Shown here piece after piece: positions 12,779 to 25,621 of a stretch of 64,000 nt of DNA. Position numbers and translations under genes: made by a program. Within the stretch, counting starts at the first letter, position 1, and every line of letters begins with the position of its first letter. Under the pieces are notes generated by a model that was not told where the DNA came from, ran no database searches, and was given only the letters and a program-made list of their open reading frames with translations. The stretch is from Lepas anatifera (lineage: Eukaryota; Arthropoda; Thecostraca; Lepadidae): contig JAOTON010000961.1 of NCBI GenBank assembly GCA_034440635.1, forward strand, positions 372,001 through 436,000, in the 5' to 3' direction.

Positions 12779-15700
12779 CAGACGCACCAGCGGCAGCCGA
12801 GAAGGGGTGCGCTACTATCCAGGGGTATCATACACACCGGCAGTAGCTGAGAAGGGGTGCGCTACTATCCAGGGGTATCAGACACACCAACAGCAGCTGA
12901 GAAGGGGTGCCGCTACTACCCCGGGGCATCAGACACTCCAGCACCGGCTGAGAAGGGGTGCGCTACTACCCCGGGGCATCAGACACTCCAGCACCAGCTG
13001 AGAAGGGGCGCGCTACTACCCCGAGGCATCAGACACACCAACAGTTATTGAGAAGGGGTATCGCTACTACCCTGGGGCATTAAACACACCAGCGGTAGCT
13101 GAGAAGGGGTGCGCTACTATCTCGTGCCATCAGACACACCAGCAGTGGCTGAGAAGGGGTGCGCTACTACCCCGGGGCATCAGACACACCAGCAGTAGCT
13201 GAGAAAGGGTGTCGCTACTATCCCGCGGCGTCAGACACACCAGCAGTAGCTGAGAAGGGGTGTCGCTACTATCCCGGGGCATCCGACACACCAGCAGTAG
13301 CTGAGAAGGGGTATCGCTACTACCCCGGGGCATCAGGCACACCAGCAGTAGCTGAGAAGGGGTGCGCTACTGCCCCGGGGCATCAGACACACCAGCAGTA
13401 CCTGAGAAGGGGTGCCGCTACTACCCCGGGGCATCAGACACACCAGCAGTAGCTGAGAAGGGGTGTCGCTACTACCCCGGGGCGTCAGACACACCAACAG
13501 TTATTGAGAAGTGGTGCGCTACTATCCCGGGGTGTCAGACACACCAGCAGTAGCTGAGAAGAGGTGTCGCTACTATCCCGCGGCGTCACACACCAGCAGT
13601 AGCTGAGAAGGGGTGCCGCTACTACCCCGGGGCATCAGACACACCAACAGTTATTGAGAAGGGGTGCGCTACTATCCCGGGGTGTCAGACACACCAGCAG
13701 TAGCTGAGAAGGGGTGTGCTACTATCCCGGGGCATCAGACACACCAGCGGCGGCTGAGAAGGGGTGTCGCTACTACCCCGGGGCATCAGACACACCAACA
13801 GTTATTGAGAAGGGGTGCGCTACTATCCTGGGGCATCAGACACCAGCAGTAGCTGAGAAGGGGTGTCGCTACTATCCCGGGGCATCCGACACACCAGCAG
13901 TAGCTGAGAAGGGGTGTCGCTACTACCCCGGGGCATCAGGCACACCAGCAGTAGCTGAGAAGGGGTGCGGTACTGCCCCGGGGCGTCAGACACACCAGCA
14001 GTAGCTGAGAAGGGGTGTGCTACTACCCCGTGCCATCAGACACACCAGCAGTAGCTGAGAAGGGGTGTCGCTACTACCCCGGGGCGTCAGACACACCAAC
14101 AGTTATTGAGAAGGGGTGCGCTACTATCCCGGGGTGTCAGACACACCAGCAGTAGCTGAGAAGAAGTGTCGCTACTATCCCGCGGCGTCAGACACACCAG
14201 CAGTAGCTGAGAAGGGGTGCCGCTACTACCCCGGGGCATCAGACACACCAGCAGTAGCTGAGAAGGGGTGCGCTACTATCCCGGGGCATCAGACACACCA
14301 GCGGCGGCTGAGAAGGGGGTGTCGCTACTACCCCGGGGCATCAGACACACCAACATTTATTGAGAAGGGGTGCGCTACTATCCTGGGGCATCAGACACCA
14401 GCAGTAGCTGAGAAGGGGTGTCGCTACTACCCCGGGGCATCAGGCACACCAGCAGTAGCTGAGAAGGGGTGCGGTACTGCCCCGGGGCGTCAGACACACC
14501 AGCAGTACCTGAGAAGGGGTGCCGCTACTACCCCGTGGCATCAGACACACCAGCAGTAGCTGAGAAGGGGTGTCGCTACTACCCCGGGGCGTCAGACACA
14601 CCAACAGTTATTGAGAAGGGGTGCGCTACTATCCCGGGGTGTCAGACACACCAGCAGTAGCTGAGAAGAAGTGTCGCTACTATCCCGCGGCGTCAGACAC
14701 ACCAGCAGTAGCTGAGAAGGGGTGCCGCTACTACCCCGGGGCATCAGACACACCAGCAGTAGCTGAGAAGGGGTGCGCTACTACCCCGGGGCATCAGACA
14801 CACCAGCAGTAGCTGAGAAGGGGTGCGCTACTACCCCGCGGCATCAGACACACCAGCAGTAGCTGAGAAGGGGTGTCGCTACTACCCCGCGGCATCAGAC
14901 ACACCAGCAGCAGCTGAGAAGGGGTGTCGCTACTACCCCGCGGCATCAGACACACCAACAGTTATTGAGAAGGGGTGCGCTACTACCCCGCGGCATCAGA
15001 CACACCAACAGTTATTGAGAAGGGGTGCGCTACTACCCCGCGGCATCAGACACACCAGCAGTAACTGAGAAGGGGTGCGCTACTACCCCGGGGCATCAGA
15101 CACACCAGCAGTAGCTGAGAAGGGGTGCGCTACTACCCCGGGGCATCAGACACACCAGCGGTAGCTGAGAAGGGGTGCGCTACTACCCCGCGGCATCAGA
15201 CACACCAGCAGTAGCTGAGAAGGGGTGTCGCTACTACCCCGCGGCATAAGACACACCAGCAGCAGCTGAGAAGGGGTGCGCTACTACCCCGGGGCATCAG
15301 ACACACCAACAGTTATTGAGAAGGGGTGCGCTACTACCCCGCGGCATCAGACACACCAGCAGTAGCTGAGAAGGGGTGTCGCTACTACCCCGCGGCATCA
15401 GACACACCAACAGTTATTGAGAAGGGGTGCGCTACTACCCCGCGGCATCAGACACACCAACAGTTATTGAGAAGGGGTGCGCTACTACCCCGCGGCATCA
15501 GACACACCAGCAGTAGCTGAGAAGGGGTGTCGCTACTACCCCGCGGCATCAGACACACCAACAGTTATTGAGAAGGGGTGCGCTACTACCCCGCGGCATC
15601 AGACACACCAACAGTTATTGAGAAGGGGTGCGCTACTACCCCGCGGCATCAGACACACCAGCAGTAGCTGAGAAGGGGTGCGCTACTACCCCGGGGCATC

Positions 15701-17311
15701 AGACACACCAGCAGTAGCTGAGAAGGGGTGCGCTACTACCCCGGGGCATCAGACACACCAGCAGTAGCTGAGAAGGGGTGCGCTACTACCCCGCGGCATC
15801 AGACACACCAGCAGTGGCTGAGAAGGGGTGCGCTACTACCCCGCGGCATCAGACACACCAGCAGTAGCTGAGAAGGGGTGCGCTACTGTCCCGCGGCATC
15901 AGACACACCAGCAGTAGCTGAGAAGGGGTGCGCTACCGTCCCGCGGCATCAGACACACCAGCAGTAGCTGAGAAGGGGTGTGCTACTACCCCGTGCCATC
16001 AGACACACCAGCAGTAGCTGAGAAGGGGTGCGCTACTGTCCCGGGGCATCAGACACACCAGCAGTAGCTGAGAAGGGGTGCGCTACTACCCCGGGGCATC
16101 AGACACACCAGCAGTAGCTGAGAAGGGGTGCGCTACTGCCCCGCGGCATCATACACACCAGCAGTAGCTGAGAAGGGGTGCGTTACTGCCCCGCGGCATC
16201 AGACACACCAGCAGTAGCTGAGAAGGGGTGCGCTACTACCCCGGGGCATCAGACACACCAGCAGTAGCTGAGAAAGGGGTGCGCTACTACCCCGGGGCAT
16301 CAGACACACCAACAGTTATTGAGAAGGGGTGCGCTACTATCCCGGGGCATCAGACACACCAACAGCAGCTGAGAAGGGGTGCGCTACTACCCCGTGCCAT
16401 CAGACACACCAGCAGTAGCTGAGAAGGGGTGCGCTACTACCCCGGGGCATCAGACACACCAGCGGTAGCTGAGAAGGGGTGCGCTACTACCCCGCGGCAT
16501 CAGACACACCAGCAGTAGCTGAGAAGGGGTGCGCTACTACCCCGGGGCATCAGACACACCAACAGTTATTGAGAAGGGGTGCGCTACTATCCCGGGGCAT
16601 CAGACACACCAACAGCAGCTGAGAAGGGGTGCGCTACTACCCCGTGCCATCAGACACACCAGCAGTAGCTGAGAAGGGGTGCGCTACTACCCCGGGGCAT
16701 CAGACACACCAGCGGTAGCTGAGAAGGGGTGCGCTACTACCCCGCGGCATCAGACACACCAGCAGTAGCTGAGAAGGGGTGCGCTACTGCCCCGCGGCAT
16801 CAGACACACCAACAGTAGCTGAGAAGGGGTGCGCTACTACCCCGCGGCATCAGACACACCAACAGCAGCTGAGAAGGGGTGCGCTACTACCCCGTGCCAT
16901 CAGACACACCAGCAGTAGCTGAGAAGGGGTGCGCTACTACCCCGGGGCATCAGACACACCAGCGGTAGCTGAGAAGGGGTGCGCTACTACCCCGCGGCAT
17001 CAGACACACCAGCAGTAGCTGAGAAGGGGTGCGCTACTGCCCCGCGGCGTCAGACACACCAACAGTTATTGAGAAGGGGTGCGCTACTGCCCCGCGGCAT
17101 CAGACACACCAGCAGTAGCTGAGAAGGGGTGCGCTACTGCCCCGAGGCATCAGACACACCAGCAGTAGCTGAGAAGGGGTGCGCTACTGCCCCGCGGCAT
17201 CAGACACACCAGCAGTAGCTGAGAAGGGGTGCGCTACTATCCCGCGGCATCAGACACACCAGCAGCAGCTGAGAAGGGTGCGCTACTACCCCGCGGCATC
17301 AGACACACCAG
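12779..17311. repeat. Minisatellite of mixed 50- and 51-bp units, about 90 copies
   Basis: The unit begins CAGACACACCAGCAGTAGCT and continues GAGAAGGGGTGCGCTACTAC then CCCGGGGCAT. Units with an added base (GGTGTCGC or GGTGCCGC in place of GGTGCGC) are 51 bp. Runs of 51-bp units read as a 17-residue repeat (RYYPGASDTPAVAEKGC on the + strand), while each 50-bp unit shifts the frame, so long ORFs appear only in patches. Variants recur in blocks: a three-unit block of about 151 bp is repeated at 15326-15671 and a five-unit block of about 250 bp at 16289-16790. It sits in RFC3 intron 43.8 kb long and is probably non-coding. Confidence 0.95.
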
Positions 17312-20070
17312 TGGATGGAGCGCCGCCACCGTGTAAACACGCCGCCCCCGACGGCCGCTGATTGTGTTTGCCTCCTGTTGTTAGCGCGCCAGCTTGGCAG
17401 AGGTGCGGTGTGCGATCATCGATACCCGATCAACAGTTCTCTTTGAGTTAGTGCCTATCCTTCCGGAGTAGAATGGGTCCCCTGTTTCCTCTTTGAGTTC
17501 AATTGATGAAACCGACTAGTTAAATAGTGAGTGGTTCGATTTATTGCCAATTTTGATGTCAATTTCTGTACCCCCTGTCATTTCAAAAGTGATTCTTATT
17601 TGTTCCTACTAATATATGTGCCCTCTTTCTACGCTTTAAAATATAATAAGTTCCTTACGCGGGTAGATAAAAACTTACCGCCCCCCTCTCCTCCCAGTTT
17701 TACTCTCCCTCGCTCGAACACACTCTCTTTTTCACTCGCCCTCTGAGCTGGAGTACCTAATCTGAACCTTTGTGCCCAGGACTTGTCAGCGTTTATGCCA
17801 GACTGTGTGATTACAAGGAACCGGTGTGGATGTGAAACTCGTTTGGACGGGTCGTTTATAATAGAATCACCATCGGAGGCTGTTACGACCTGCCTTATGT
17901 GGGTACGAAGCCATGCTGTCAGCCAAGTCACTGACCTGCCGCTGCCGCAGCCGCCGACCCAGCCGCTGCCGTTGAAGCTCTGACCAGCAGCCGCCGGTTT
18001 TGATTTTCTCGACTTTTGGTTGTGGTTAACCTCCATGTCCAGATCGCAATTATAAAACATGATCTCGGTGTCCCATGTCCAAAGCGCAGCTACAGAGGCG
18101 GATATATTGAGCATGGGCAGCTGTAGATCGGCTCATAGTCTCCAAGCAGTGTGGAGCCGAAACACGGGAGGTGCTCCTCACTGGTCGGAATATGGGAGTT
18201 GTCTGTGCCTCAAGGTCGTACTGGTGACCTTGAGTCTCGACTCGATGCATGCAGCACTGTTGCAGCATAAACGCGAGTCATTCATCCGCAGCCCGAGGCG
18301 ATTTAGGAATAGAGAGCATGTTGATATGGCCTTTCCTACTCTCTGGTTTTGGTGGTCTCTGTTTATTTTTAGGGTCAGTTCTCAGTGAGGAATTGTTTAA
18401 GGTTTAAAGTTTTCAAAAGTACCCTGTATGGCGCGCTTCTTAAAATTTTCACAAAGAAATCTCGATGCCAAAGAATATCCATTTTTCCATTTGAAAAAAA
18501 ACATGCAGTTATAATGTTTTTGCAATTGAACCATGACACTCCTTGCATACAATCTGGGGACCATTTTGGGCCCCCAGCCACTCTCATTGGTTCGTGCCCT
18601 GTCGATGTTTACCCACTGGGGACCGGTGTCCCTGTGGGCGGAATAACTGCAGGTCTGTTTCTCGTTGGGTACGGGCGATTGTGGCCCTGAATGAAGGCTA
18701 TTATGGTCTCCTATCTAGGTATATTATATAAAAAAGAGAACAGCTGTCGTTAAGGAATATTTGTTAGCAATATCTTAAGTCCAAAAAAGAACAGCTCTAG
18801 TAAAGATATTTTTTCAGAAATATCTCTTAAGGTTCGAAAGAGTGCCCTTTGCCCAGTGGTGCAGCCAGGGGGACGGGCATTTCGCTTTCCCTCGGTGCCG
18901 ACGGGTCCCTCGACCGCTGAGTGGTGTGCCCCGTTGATCCTGGATCCTTCGGTCCCTCCACGGCTGAGCTTGGATGCAAATGAACCGCATGTGGCCATCG
19001 GAACTCATATGTGGCGATTTTGGACCTCTTATCGTCAGCTGAGGCATCCGGTCGCACGGCAATGTTCTTGGGAGGGGTCGGAACACTTGATCCGCCGCAA
19101 GCCAAAGCTCATTCATCGTCAATATTTGCACGGGCAAAGCGAGTCGGCACTAGAGCAGGACATATACTTGGCTCCTGATAGGTCTCCAAGTGCTATTTGA
19201 CCGCTGGTTAGTACGCCTCCGTTGTGAATTTGCCCCTTGGGCGAAAGTAGCTTGCGCCAATAGAACCATGTGCACGGAGCCGTAGGTCACGCCAGTCGGG
19301 AAACCTCTCCGCCAACTAAAGCTCCTGAAGGATGTGGGAACACCCGTTCTGAAGTCAGCTCTGCCCCCCTGCTAGAATTATGCGTCCCTCGCAGCTGACC
19401 GCGCCCCTTGTCCCAGCCAACGCTCTTAAATGGAAAGGAGCACCTGTACTGTCCTCTCAGAACCAATCATTTGTTCCTGCCAGCCAGCCTTCATTCCTTG
19501 AATAAGGACGACAGGCCAAACTTTGTAAGGACAGCTGGGGATTCTTCTGTGGCAATTGTCGGACCATTACGGCCATCAGATGCCCGCTGCAAAAGTACTC
19601 GGTGATCTCCCTGGGCAGATCTCCCTCCGCGCGCCAACGACCTGAGGCGGCGGCTGAGCGGGCTGAGGCGGCGACTGGTCGGTGGGGGACAGGCGTGAAG
19701 TGATCGAACGGACAGGAACGCAGGTGGACGTGGTCGGTGGGCTGGCACGCTTTGCTGTGGTTGTTCACTGTAGGAGTATAAAATGGGCCTTCTATCAGTT
19801 TGTTGCCGTTGGTGGCCCAGACTGGGACGTTTGTACCAAGACGGAGGGATTTGGAAGCCTGGCTTCCAATTTTTGACACTAGCTGGCGCTGAGACCTGTG
19901 CTTAGTCCCTCACCGTAGCACACACTGCTCGGCCCGGGGACTTTGATAGTGTTGCAAAAGGAATTTTTTCGACCTCATTGTGTCTTGATTTGCTGCTGGC
20001 CGTTGCTTACTGGATAAAACTCCTGAGAATAAGAGAAAACTTGTCTCTGGCGAAGAACTGAGTGAAATGA
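17312..20070. other. Unassigned intronic sequence
   Basis: No conserved gene or RNA was recognised. A single hAT-like terminus lies at 18854. Confidence 0.5.
18854..18876 (+). mobile_element. Lone hAT-like terminus
   Basis: CAGTGGTGCAGCCAGGG matches the general hAT end pattern. No matching right end or target duplication was located. Confidence 0.35.
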
Positions 20071-20146
20071 AGCCGCCCCGGTATCTCAGTTGGTAGAGGG
20101 TCGGGCTCGGGCCCGGTGCCCAGAAGCATGTATGTTGAGAAGCATG
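20071..20146 (+). mobile_element. SINE head fragment, tRNA-derived
   Basis: It matches the first 75 bases of the full SINE at 39746-40107. It keeps an A-box-like GTATCTCAGTTGGTAGAG and the following CCCAGAAGCATG, then diverges. The 3' part is missing. Confidence 0.7.
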
Positions 20147-21100
20147 GAAAATAATGGATATGGCCTAATTTTGCTGAAGTATGGCTAATATGCCTATTAA
20201 TTAGTTTTATTTAATGTGCTTGGTTAGAGGCAAATATCTTCCCAAAAAACGTCACGTCAAATTGATGTGCGTTCGGGTAAAACTTCTGATAAAAAGTTTG
20301 TTCGCTGGTCACGGTCATTTTTCATATTTATATGTCATAGGCAAGTAGTAAATTTTCCGCGTGGAGGAAACATTTACCAGTTTATTTAATTGCCAATATG
20401 CCACTAGGTATTGGACAGGCCATTGTCTTTCGACCTGGGTACGGACACTTCTCTCAACTCATTTGGGCATCTCCAGGACACCGAACTTCGTAGTTTTTTT
20501 CACAGACTAGGTCGCTGGAATGGTCTCGTAGTTTTGTGTGCGTTTTGATACTAGTCGCGTTTGTGGCATCTCCTCAGCAGTCTGATGTGGCGGGTTTGCA
20601 GCGGGGAGCGCGGCAGGGAAAGCAGGTTTTCATCTTCTACTTTACGTCCCCTGCTGCTGGTTTGGGAATGTCCAAGAACTGCAGCTCTGTCGTCTCTGCT
20701 GTAGGGCTGATGTAAGGAGGTATCAGAGGAACTTGTGCTTTCTTATTGTAAAATGTGTCCTGAAGACGTTCGTAAGACGCTCGTAACACGTTGAAATGTC
20801 CAGTAGACGAAGACGTTCGTAAGAGGTGTTGCTGAGACGTTTGTGAGTATTCACGAAACAGCGGCGCCGCCGGCCCCAGCAGACACGTGGTGCCGAGGCT
20901 ATGCTTTTGTGCCGGCTGGAAAAGAGGGCGCTGATTGGTCCTAGTGCCCAGATGTGGTCTTGCGCTCCTGCTGGTATCAGGAGTGCGCTACTCTGCCGAA
21001 TATCAAACATTCGCGGTTTGGTCACGTATAAGTATATCACATTTATTCCTAGGTGACGGCTACTTTTAATCCTTAAGAGCCAGATTGTTTTCTGAAACAT
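20147..21100. other. Unassigned sequence before the LINE fragment
   Basis: No gene recognised. The stretch at 20760-20850 repeats GACGTTCGTAAG-like phrases. Part of the right side may belong to the following LINE. Confidence 0.45.
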
Positions 21101-21565
21101 TTGCGTCCATCGATTAAACCATGGGAGTCGAGCAACAGGCGAAGCAGAAGGGAGGAGGTGAGCCTTGCAACGCTTCGAATTGGTCACTGTTTCGCGACGC
21201 ATGCCCATTATCTGAACAGCACCGCACCTAGCACATGTCCTCACTGTGGCAGCCGCCTCACTGCGCAGCATGTTTTATCTGTTACTGACAGCTGCGACCA
21301 GCTGAGGCGAAGTCACCGGTTCCGCTGGGACAGATCCTAGGTAATGACGCAGCGGTGGATATTTGAAAAGTTTCATCGTGCCTGAGAGAAGCTCGTTTCG
21401 ACGTAATATACAGCCCCGTTAGAAATTCGTAGATATCACACCCTATGTATACGCCAACCTAGCTTATAAAGACAATCTTGGAATCTTGATGGAATGATTT
21501 AATATGGTACAGACGGGCACATGTAGCCTCTGCAGCTGTAAAGCCCTAAAACTCCAATTACCATC
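21101..21565 (+). pseudogene. 5'-truncated LINE, C-terminal end of ORF2 and 3' tail
   Basis: The translation contains SRREEVSLATLRIGH, then CPHCGSRLTAQHVL, the pattern that closes ORF2 in I/Jockey-group LINEs (zinc-finger-like CxxC...H). The expected cysteine further on is present (DSC), followed out of frame by ILGNDAAVDI, another family landmark. The 3' end at 21509-21565 (GCACATGTAGCCTCTGCAGC, then CCCTAAAACTCCAA and ATC repeats) is shared with short tails at 31326-31380 and 50231-50286, so those are probably further truncated copies of the family. Frame breaks and truncation show it is dead. Confidence 0.82.
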
Positions 21566-23380
21566 ATCACTTTTAATCCTTTTAATATCTGGAACGTGGC
21601 AGCAAACGCGTCTACTGCCATAGTTCGTGGTATTGCTTTTCCTGCCTGCAACCATCGAAGATACTGAGATGCCTGCCACTTTCTATTATTTATTAGCAAG
21701 AGAGTACACTGGAGAGAGCATCGGATATTAAAACATTGGCCAAACGCCACTAGTAAATTACACCAGCCACAACAAAATGCTCGATTTTCATCTAAAACCA
21801 AAACAGGTATAAGAGGGTCAGTTTATCTTACATTTGCAGACCATTGTAGATACGAACCGTCACAATACAATACATACCGCCAGCTTCTACAAAGGATACA
21901 AACTAGGTACTAGAAACACATGTGAGACTACCTAAGCGGAATTCGTATGAAAACCAGTGTAGTAAACTCCTGGCTCTCCTCCGGTAACAACGCTCATGAT
22001 TCTTTTAGTTGATACATGGGTTGCCAGATTTGTGTTTCATGCCATCTCGGTGCGCGGCCCGGCGGCCGGGGCGTTACCGCGTCCGCCAACTATCGGTAGG
22101 ACATGCTCTCACTAGAACCACCATAGCTCATTTTTCGGTCGTCTGATGACGATCTAATTATTCCACCGATAAACACAGGACTTTTTCCCAATTATTTTGT
22201 GTACCTTGGCAGCTGGCCTTCATAGCAAATATTTTTTCCGGCGTGTAAATTTTTATTTTAAAAACAATATCCCATTAAAAGGGCTTCACTTTGTTGTTGG
22301 GATCAACCAGAGCTATTTTTGTGACCAGAAGGTTCTCCCAAAGTTCGCCGTTATAAATTTTACTGTGGAAACTTAAGTTATTCTCTCTTAAAGTCGTACC
22401 ATCATTTTAGCAAGATTCCGGTATGTAACGACATGGAAAAAAATAATGTTCATCATCTGTGAAATCAAGGTAACACCCCCAATAAGGAAACAGTTAGGTT
22501 TTTCCGTGTTCCAATCAATTCTTAAGCGTATCAATATCCCTTTTACACAATTTCTAAAAAAACTCTTCTGAGTGTTCCATCCCGTTTTTTTCAGCCCGCT
22601 GCACCAGCGTGCAGTGGCTGTGTCGCCGGTCCACGGGTGAGAGGGTCTGAACCCCTCGCTGACAGGGACTGTTTACTCTTAAAGTAAACACTTGCCGGCG
22701 TCCGGTGCATCGATCCACTCGGTTCATGCTGCCGAGCAAACTACGTGATTTTTTTCTCAAATTTGTCTTAAAGGGAGTGTGGCACCTGGGTGCAGTTTCA
22801 GACAGCACGAGTTTTAGGTTTTTAAGATAATAAAGTGGGCCTTATTTCTGCTGAAAAAAATTAACAGAATGATGCCGTAGGCTACATGCTTCATTGCTAC
22901 TTGTTCCGCTCGAGATGGAAAGTCTGTGAAATGCTAATACATGCTGTTAAAAAAACATTACTTTTCGATGTCTCCTTGTATTGGCATTTGCTGATGTGGC
23001 CGGCGCAGTGACAATGTATTCTTATAATAATATAGGAAAAATTCCCATCGCTCAGCGACTCAGTGCTGTATTCACTTAATCGATCCTTTCCATTTAAACA
23101 ACAGTATTATTCGGCCGCGGGTTTGCCTTGTTCCATCTCCGTCCTATCATCAGCATGTAGGGAAGTGTAGGGAAGTTCCCGGTGTCCTATAGCTGCGGGC
23201 GGTGCTTACCATTGAGACCAGGGAGGACGACAGCTGATGGGCGGCCGCCGTCTCCGCTGAGTCATGGCCTCGGCAGGCGATGCCGGCCCCTCCGTGGGCG
23301 GTGGTGTTTGCGCCCGGCGCTCCAGTGTGGGTAGAGGCGATCCACTCACTCCCTGCACAACCCAGACGAGCGGGGCCCGC
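21566..23380. other. Unassigned sequence
   Basis: No gene recognised. It contains a lone MITE-like terminus at 22768 and, at 22671-22690, a short inverted repeat GTTTACTCTTAAAGTAAAC. Confidence 0.5.
22768..22790 (+). mobile_element. Lone terminus resembling the TTAA-type MITE
   Basis: TTAA followed by AGGGAGTGTGGCACCTGGG nearly matches the first bases of the MITE at 60662. Similarity stops after about 23 bases and no partner end was found, so it may be a related subfamily or a fragment. Confidence 0.4.
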
Positions 23381-23620
23381 CAGACCAGACCTGCGGCAGG
23401 CTCAGACCAGACCAAACGGCCCAGACCAGACCTGCGGCAGGCTCAGACCAGACCTGCGGCAGGCTCAGACCAGACCAAACGGCCCAGACCAGACCGGCGG
23501 CTGGCTCAGACCAGACCAAACGGCCCAGACCAGACCTGCGGCATGCTCAGACCAGACCAAACGGCCCAGACCAGACCGGTGGCAGGCTCAGACCAGACCG
23601 GCGGCAGGCTCAGACCAGGG
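23381..23620. repeat. Minisatellite of CAGACCAGAC units
   Basis: Units of 41 bp (CAGACCAGACCAAACGGCC plus CAGACCAGACCTGCGGCAGG and a final base) alternate with 22-bp units lacking the AAACGG half. It reads open on the + strand, with repeats of QTRPNGPDQT-like peptide, but lacks any gene context. Confidence 0.9.
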
Positions 23621-23806
23621 GGACCAAGTAGCTGCTGGTGACTCAGCGTGAAAGCAGGGCTGACTCATCATCGAGGGCTGTCCTTTCGATGTCCCTGTTG
23701 CGATCGAGTCGTTTTGTCAGAGCCGCATGACGAAATCCATGGAGCGAAGCGCATTGAGATTTCTCAAGCGGCTCTATTCTGGCCGCTCAGACGGGTCTCG
23801 TCGTGG

Positions 23807-24000
23807 TCTGTCAGAAGCCGGTGACGAACGAAGTAAGAAACGGCTTCTATTCTGACAGTTTTTCCGGTCTCGTCGTTGTCTGTCAGAAGCCGGTGACGAA
23901 CGAAGTAAGAAACGGCTTCTATTCTGACAGTTTTTCCGGTCTCGTCGTCGTCGTTGTCAGAAGCCGGTGACGAACGAAGTAAGAAACGGCTTCTATCTGT
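23807..24000. repeat. 72-bp tandem triplet with a hairpin in each unit
   Basis: Three units, the last slightly shorter, each contain AGAAGCCG, a 20-base spacer and CGGCTTCT, an exact 8-bp inverted repeat. A TCGTCGTTG tract separates the units. The array abuts the first 1-kb repeat. Confidence 0.85.
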
Positions 24001-25054
24001 TGTTGTTGTTGTCTGTTCTGAGCGCTGGTATCAGAGACCTAAAACTTTTGTGGATAGAAGGCACTTCCAAATGAATAAGCACCACGGTTGTCAATTTTCA
24101 AAATTTTCAAAATTTTGCCCAGAATTTTGCATTATGTGATTTTTAACTTTTATTTTTCTATTTTTTGCTAATTCATCTAGACTCTTCAAACTTGCACCCT
24201 TTTACATCAGGGAAATTTGTAGTTCACACAAAAAGTTGGAAAGAAAAAGCTTTAAATTTAGGGCTCTAAATTAGCTTTTAAACTTTGCACCCTAAATTTG
24301 GCATAAAACTCATGGTCTAAACTACAGGCTCGAAATATCTTAAGCTACAGCAGTTCAGGTTCTGAATCAAATATCAACTTAAAGGCCGGTTTGTGCAGTA
24401 CTGCACAAACATAAAAACAAAACAAAAACAGAAATTTAAGGGTCCTTTTTGGCCCATTCCGTAAAGGTCTGCATTTCCCAAAATATCATTCAAGCCCTTA
24501 TATCTTCCGATCTAATTGATAAAAATTAGTTCCCATTTCAGATAATAAGAGAGAATAGCCTCCTTTATTATATATTTAGAGATAAAAACTTTTAGGCTGA
24601 AACTTTTTTATTTTATAGGCAAAAAAAAAAATATAAGTTTTTAAAATTTTTATTCTCAGCCCCTGGTTTCCAGACCATGATAGCTACGGTATTGAACTTA
24701 ACACGGCTGGATAGAAAACTTCGTTGCCGTCATTTTTCTCACTCATACCCCCACTTATCTCTTACGGCTTCCGCGCTATAAGCCGTAAAATGCATTTCAA
24801 AGTGGTAATTCTATCAGTTCATTTTTGCTTCACACCGGGGTTTAGGGTGGTTAGAGTCATTGGAGGGAAATGAAATTTTGCATGCAGCTAGCTAAGAGAC
24901 ATATGTCGACATTCCATCTGCATATATATCAATGAAACACCAAGTTACCTTTACTAACATGCCGTTTCTCCACGCATCGTTGTAGCAAATCACCACGCGT
25001 CACCCCTGCGTCCACGTCGCGGCAACGCCGGCGATCGGCGCGGCCGTTTCTGTT
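24001..25054 (+). repeat. 1.05-kb dispersed repeat, copy A
   Basis: Near-identical to 28863-29916 from TGTTGTTGTTGTCTGTTCTG to CGCGGCCGTTTCTGTT, with scattered substitutions and single-base indels. It is AT-rich with no ORF. It contains a perfect 22-bp palindrome (24389-24410) and a nine-bp hairpin TTACGGCTT/AAGCCGTAA (24762-24788). A and B could be read as long terminal repeats, but no gag, pol or primer-binding site lies between them. Confidence 0.9.
24389..24410. repeat. Perfect 22-bp palindrome
   Basis: GTTTGTGCAGT is followed directly by its exact reverse complement. It is conserved unchanged in copy B at 29251-29272. Confidence 0.9.
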
Positions 25055-25167
25055 TATTTATGGTCTGGTAAAAAAGTACCCAACACTACCCATAATGCCT
25101 CACAAGTAATTAGAGTACCGTAAAAGTCCGAGTTTACAATAAGAGTATTATGTTTCTGTTTTTGGAC

Positions 25168-25589
25168 CATGGGTGGATCCAGGGAATAAGTAGGCTAGGT
25201 GCCCCCCCCACCCTTCTCCCCCCATCCCCTCCCCCAACCCCCAATCGACCATCGGCGCCCTCTGAAATTGTAAAGACACGCCTCTCAAGGTCGATGACGC
25301 TCCCCTGAAATGTCGCTTCCCATACGTGGATCCAGGATTGCCTATCGGGGGCGAGGTGGAAGGGGAAACTTCCTGGTGGGCGCTATCTACACCAGGGACG
25401 CCACTTTTGGCCGGAAAAACCTATCAAGTAGGCGCTAAAACCTATCAGTAGACCCCGACACCTGCATCTCGGGGAAAACGACATTTCAGGGGGGTGCCAT
25501 CGAACTTTCCAGGGGTTTCCGGGACAATTTCAGGGGGCGCTAAGATTCTATGGGGGCACCTGTCCCCTTTCCCCTTGGATCCGCCTATG
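25168..25589. mobile_element. hAT remnant with CATAGGCGGATCC-type ends
   Basis: The left end CATGGGTGGATCCAGGG and the right end CCCTTGGATCCGCCTATG form an imperfect inverted repeat. The interior is GC-rich and has an internal GTGGATCCAGG copy near 25326. The flanking octamers do not match, so the boundaries may reflect rearrangement. The satellite that starts just to the right uses the same terminal sequence as its unit. Confidence 0.6.
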
Positions 25590-25621
25590 TCGTTTCGGGG
25601 GCGGGGGGGCACGGAGGTGGG

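Noticed and set aside
13159..15671. Long + strand ORFs with 17-residue repeats, resembling a repetitive secreted protein
   Set aside because: The frame breaks whenever a 50-bp unit occurs and no exon boundaries or signal sequence are visible; the minisatellite explains the ORFs.
23264..23651. Two overlapping ORFs of about 125 codons over the CAGACCAGAC array
   Set aside because: The open frames follow from the repeat composition; no domain, splice or start context supports a gene.
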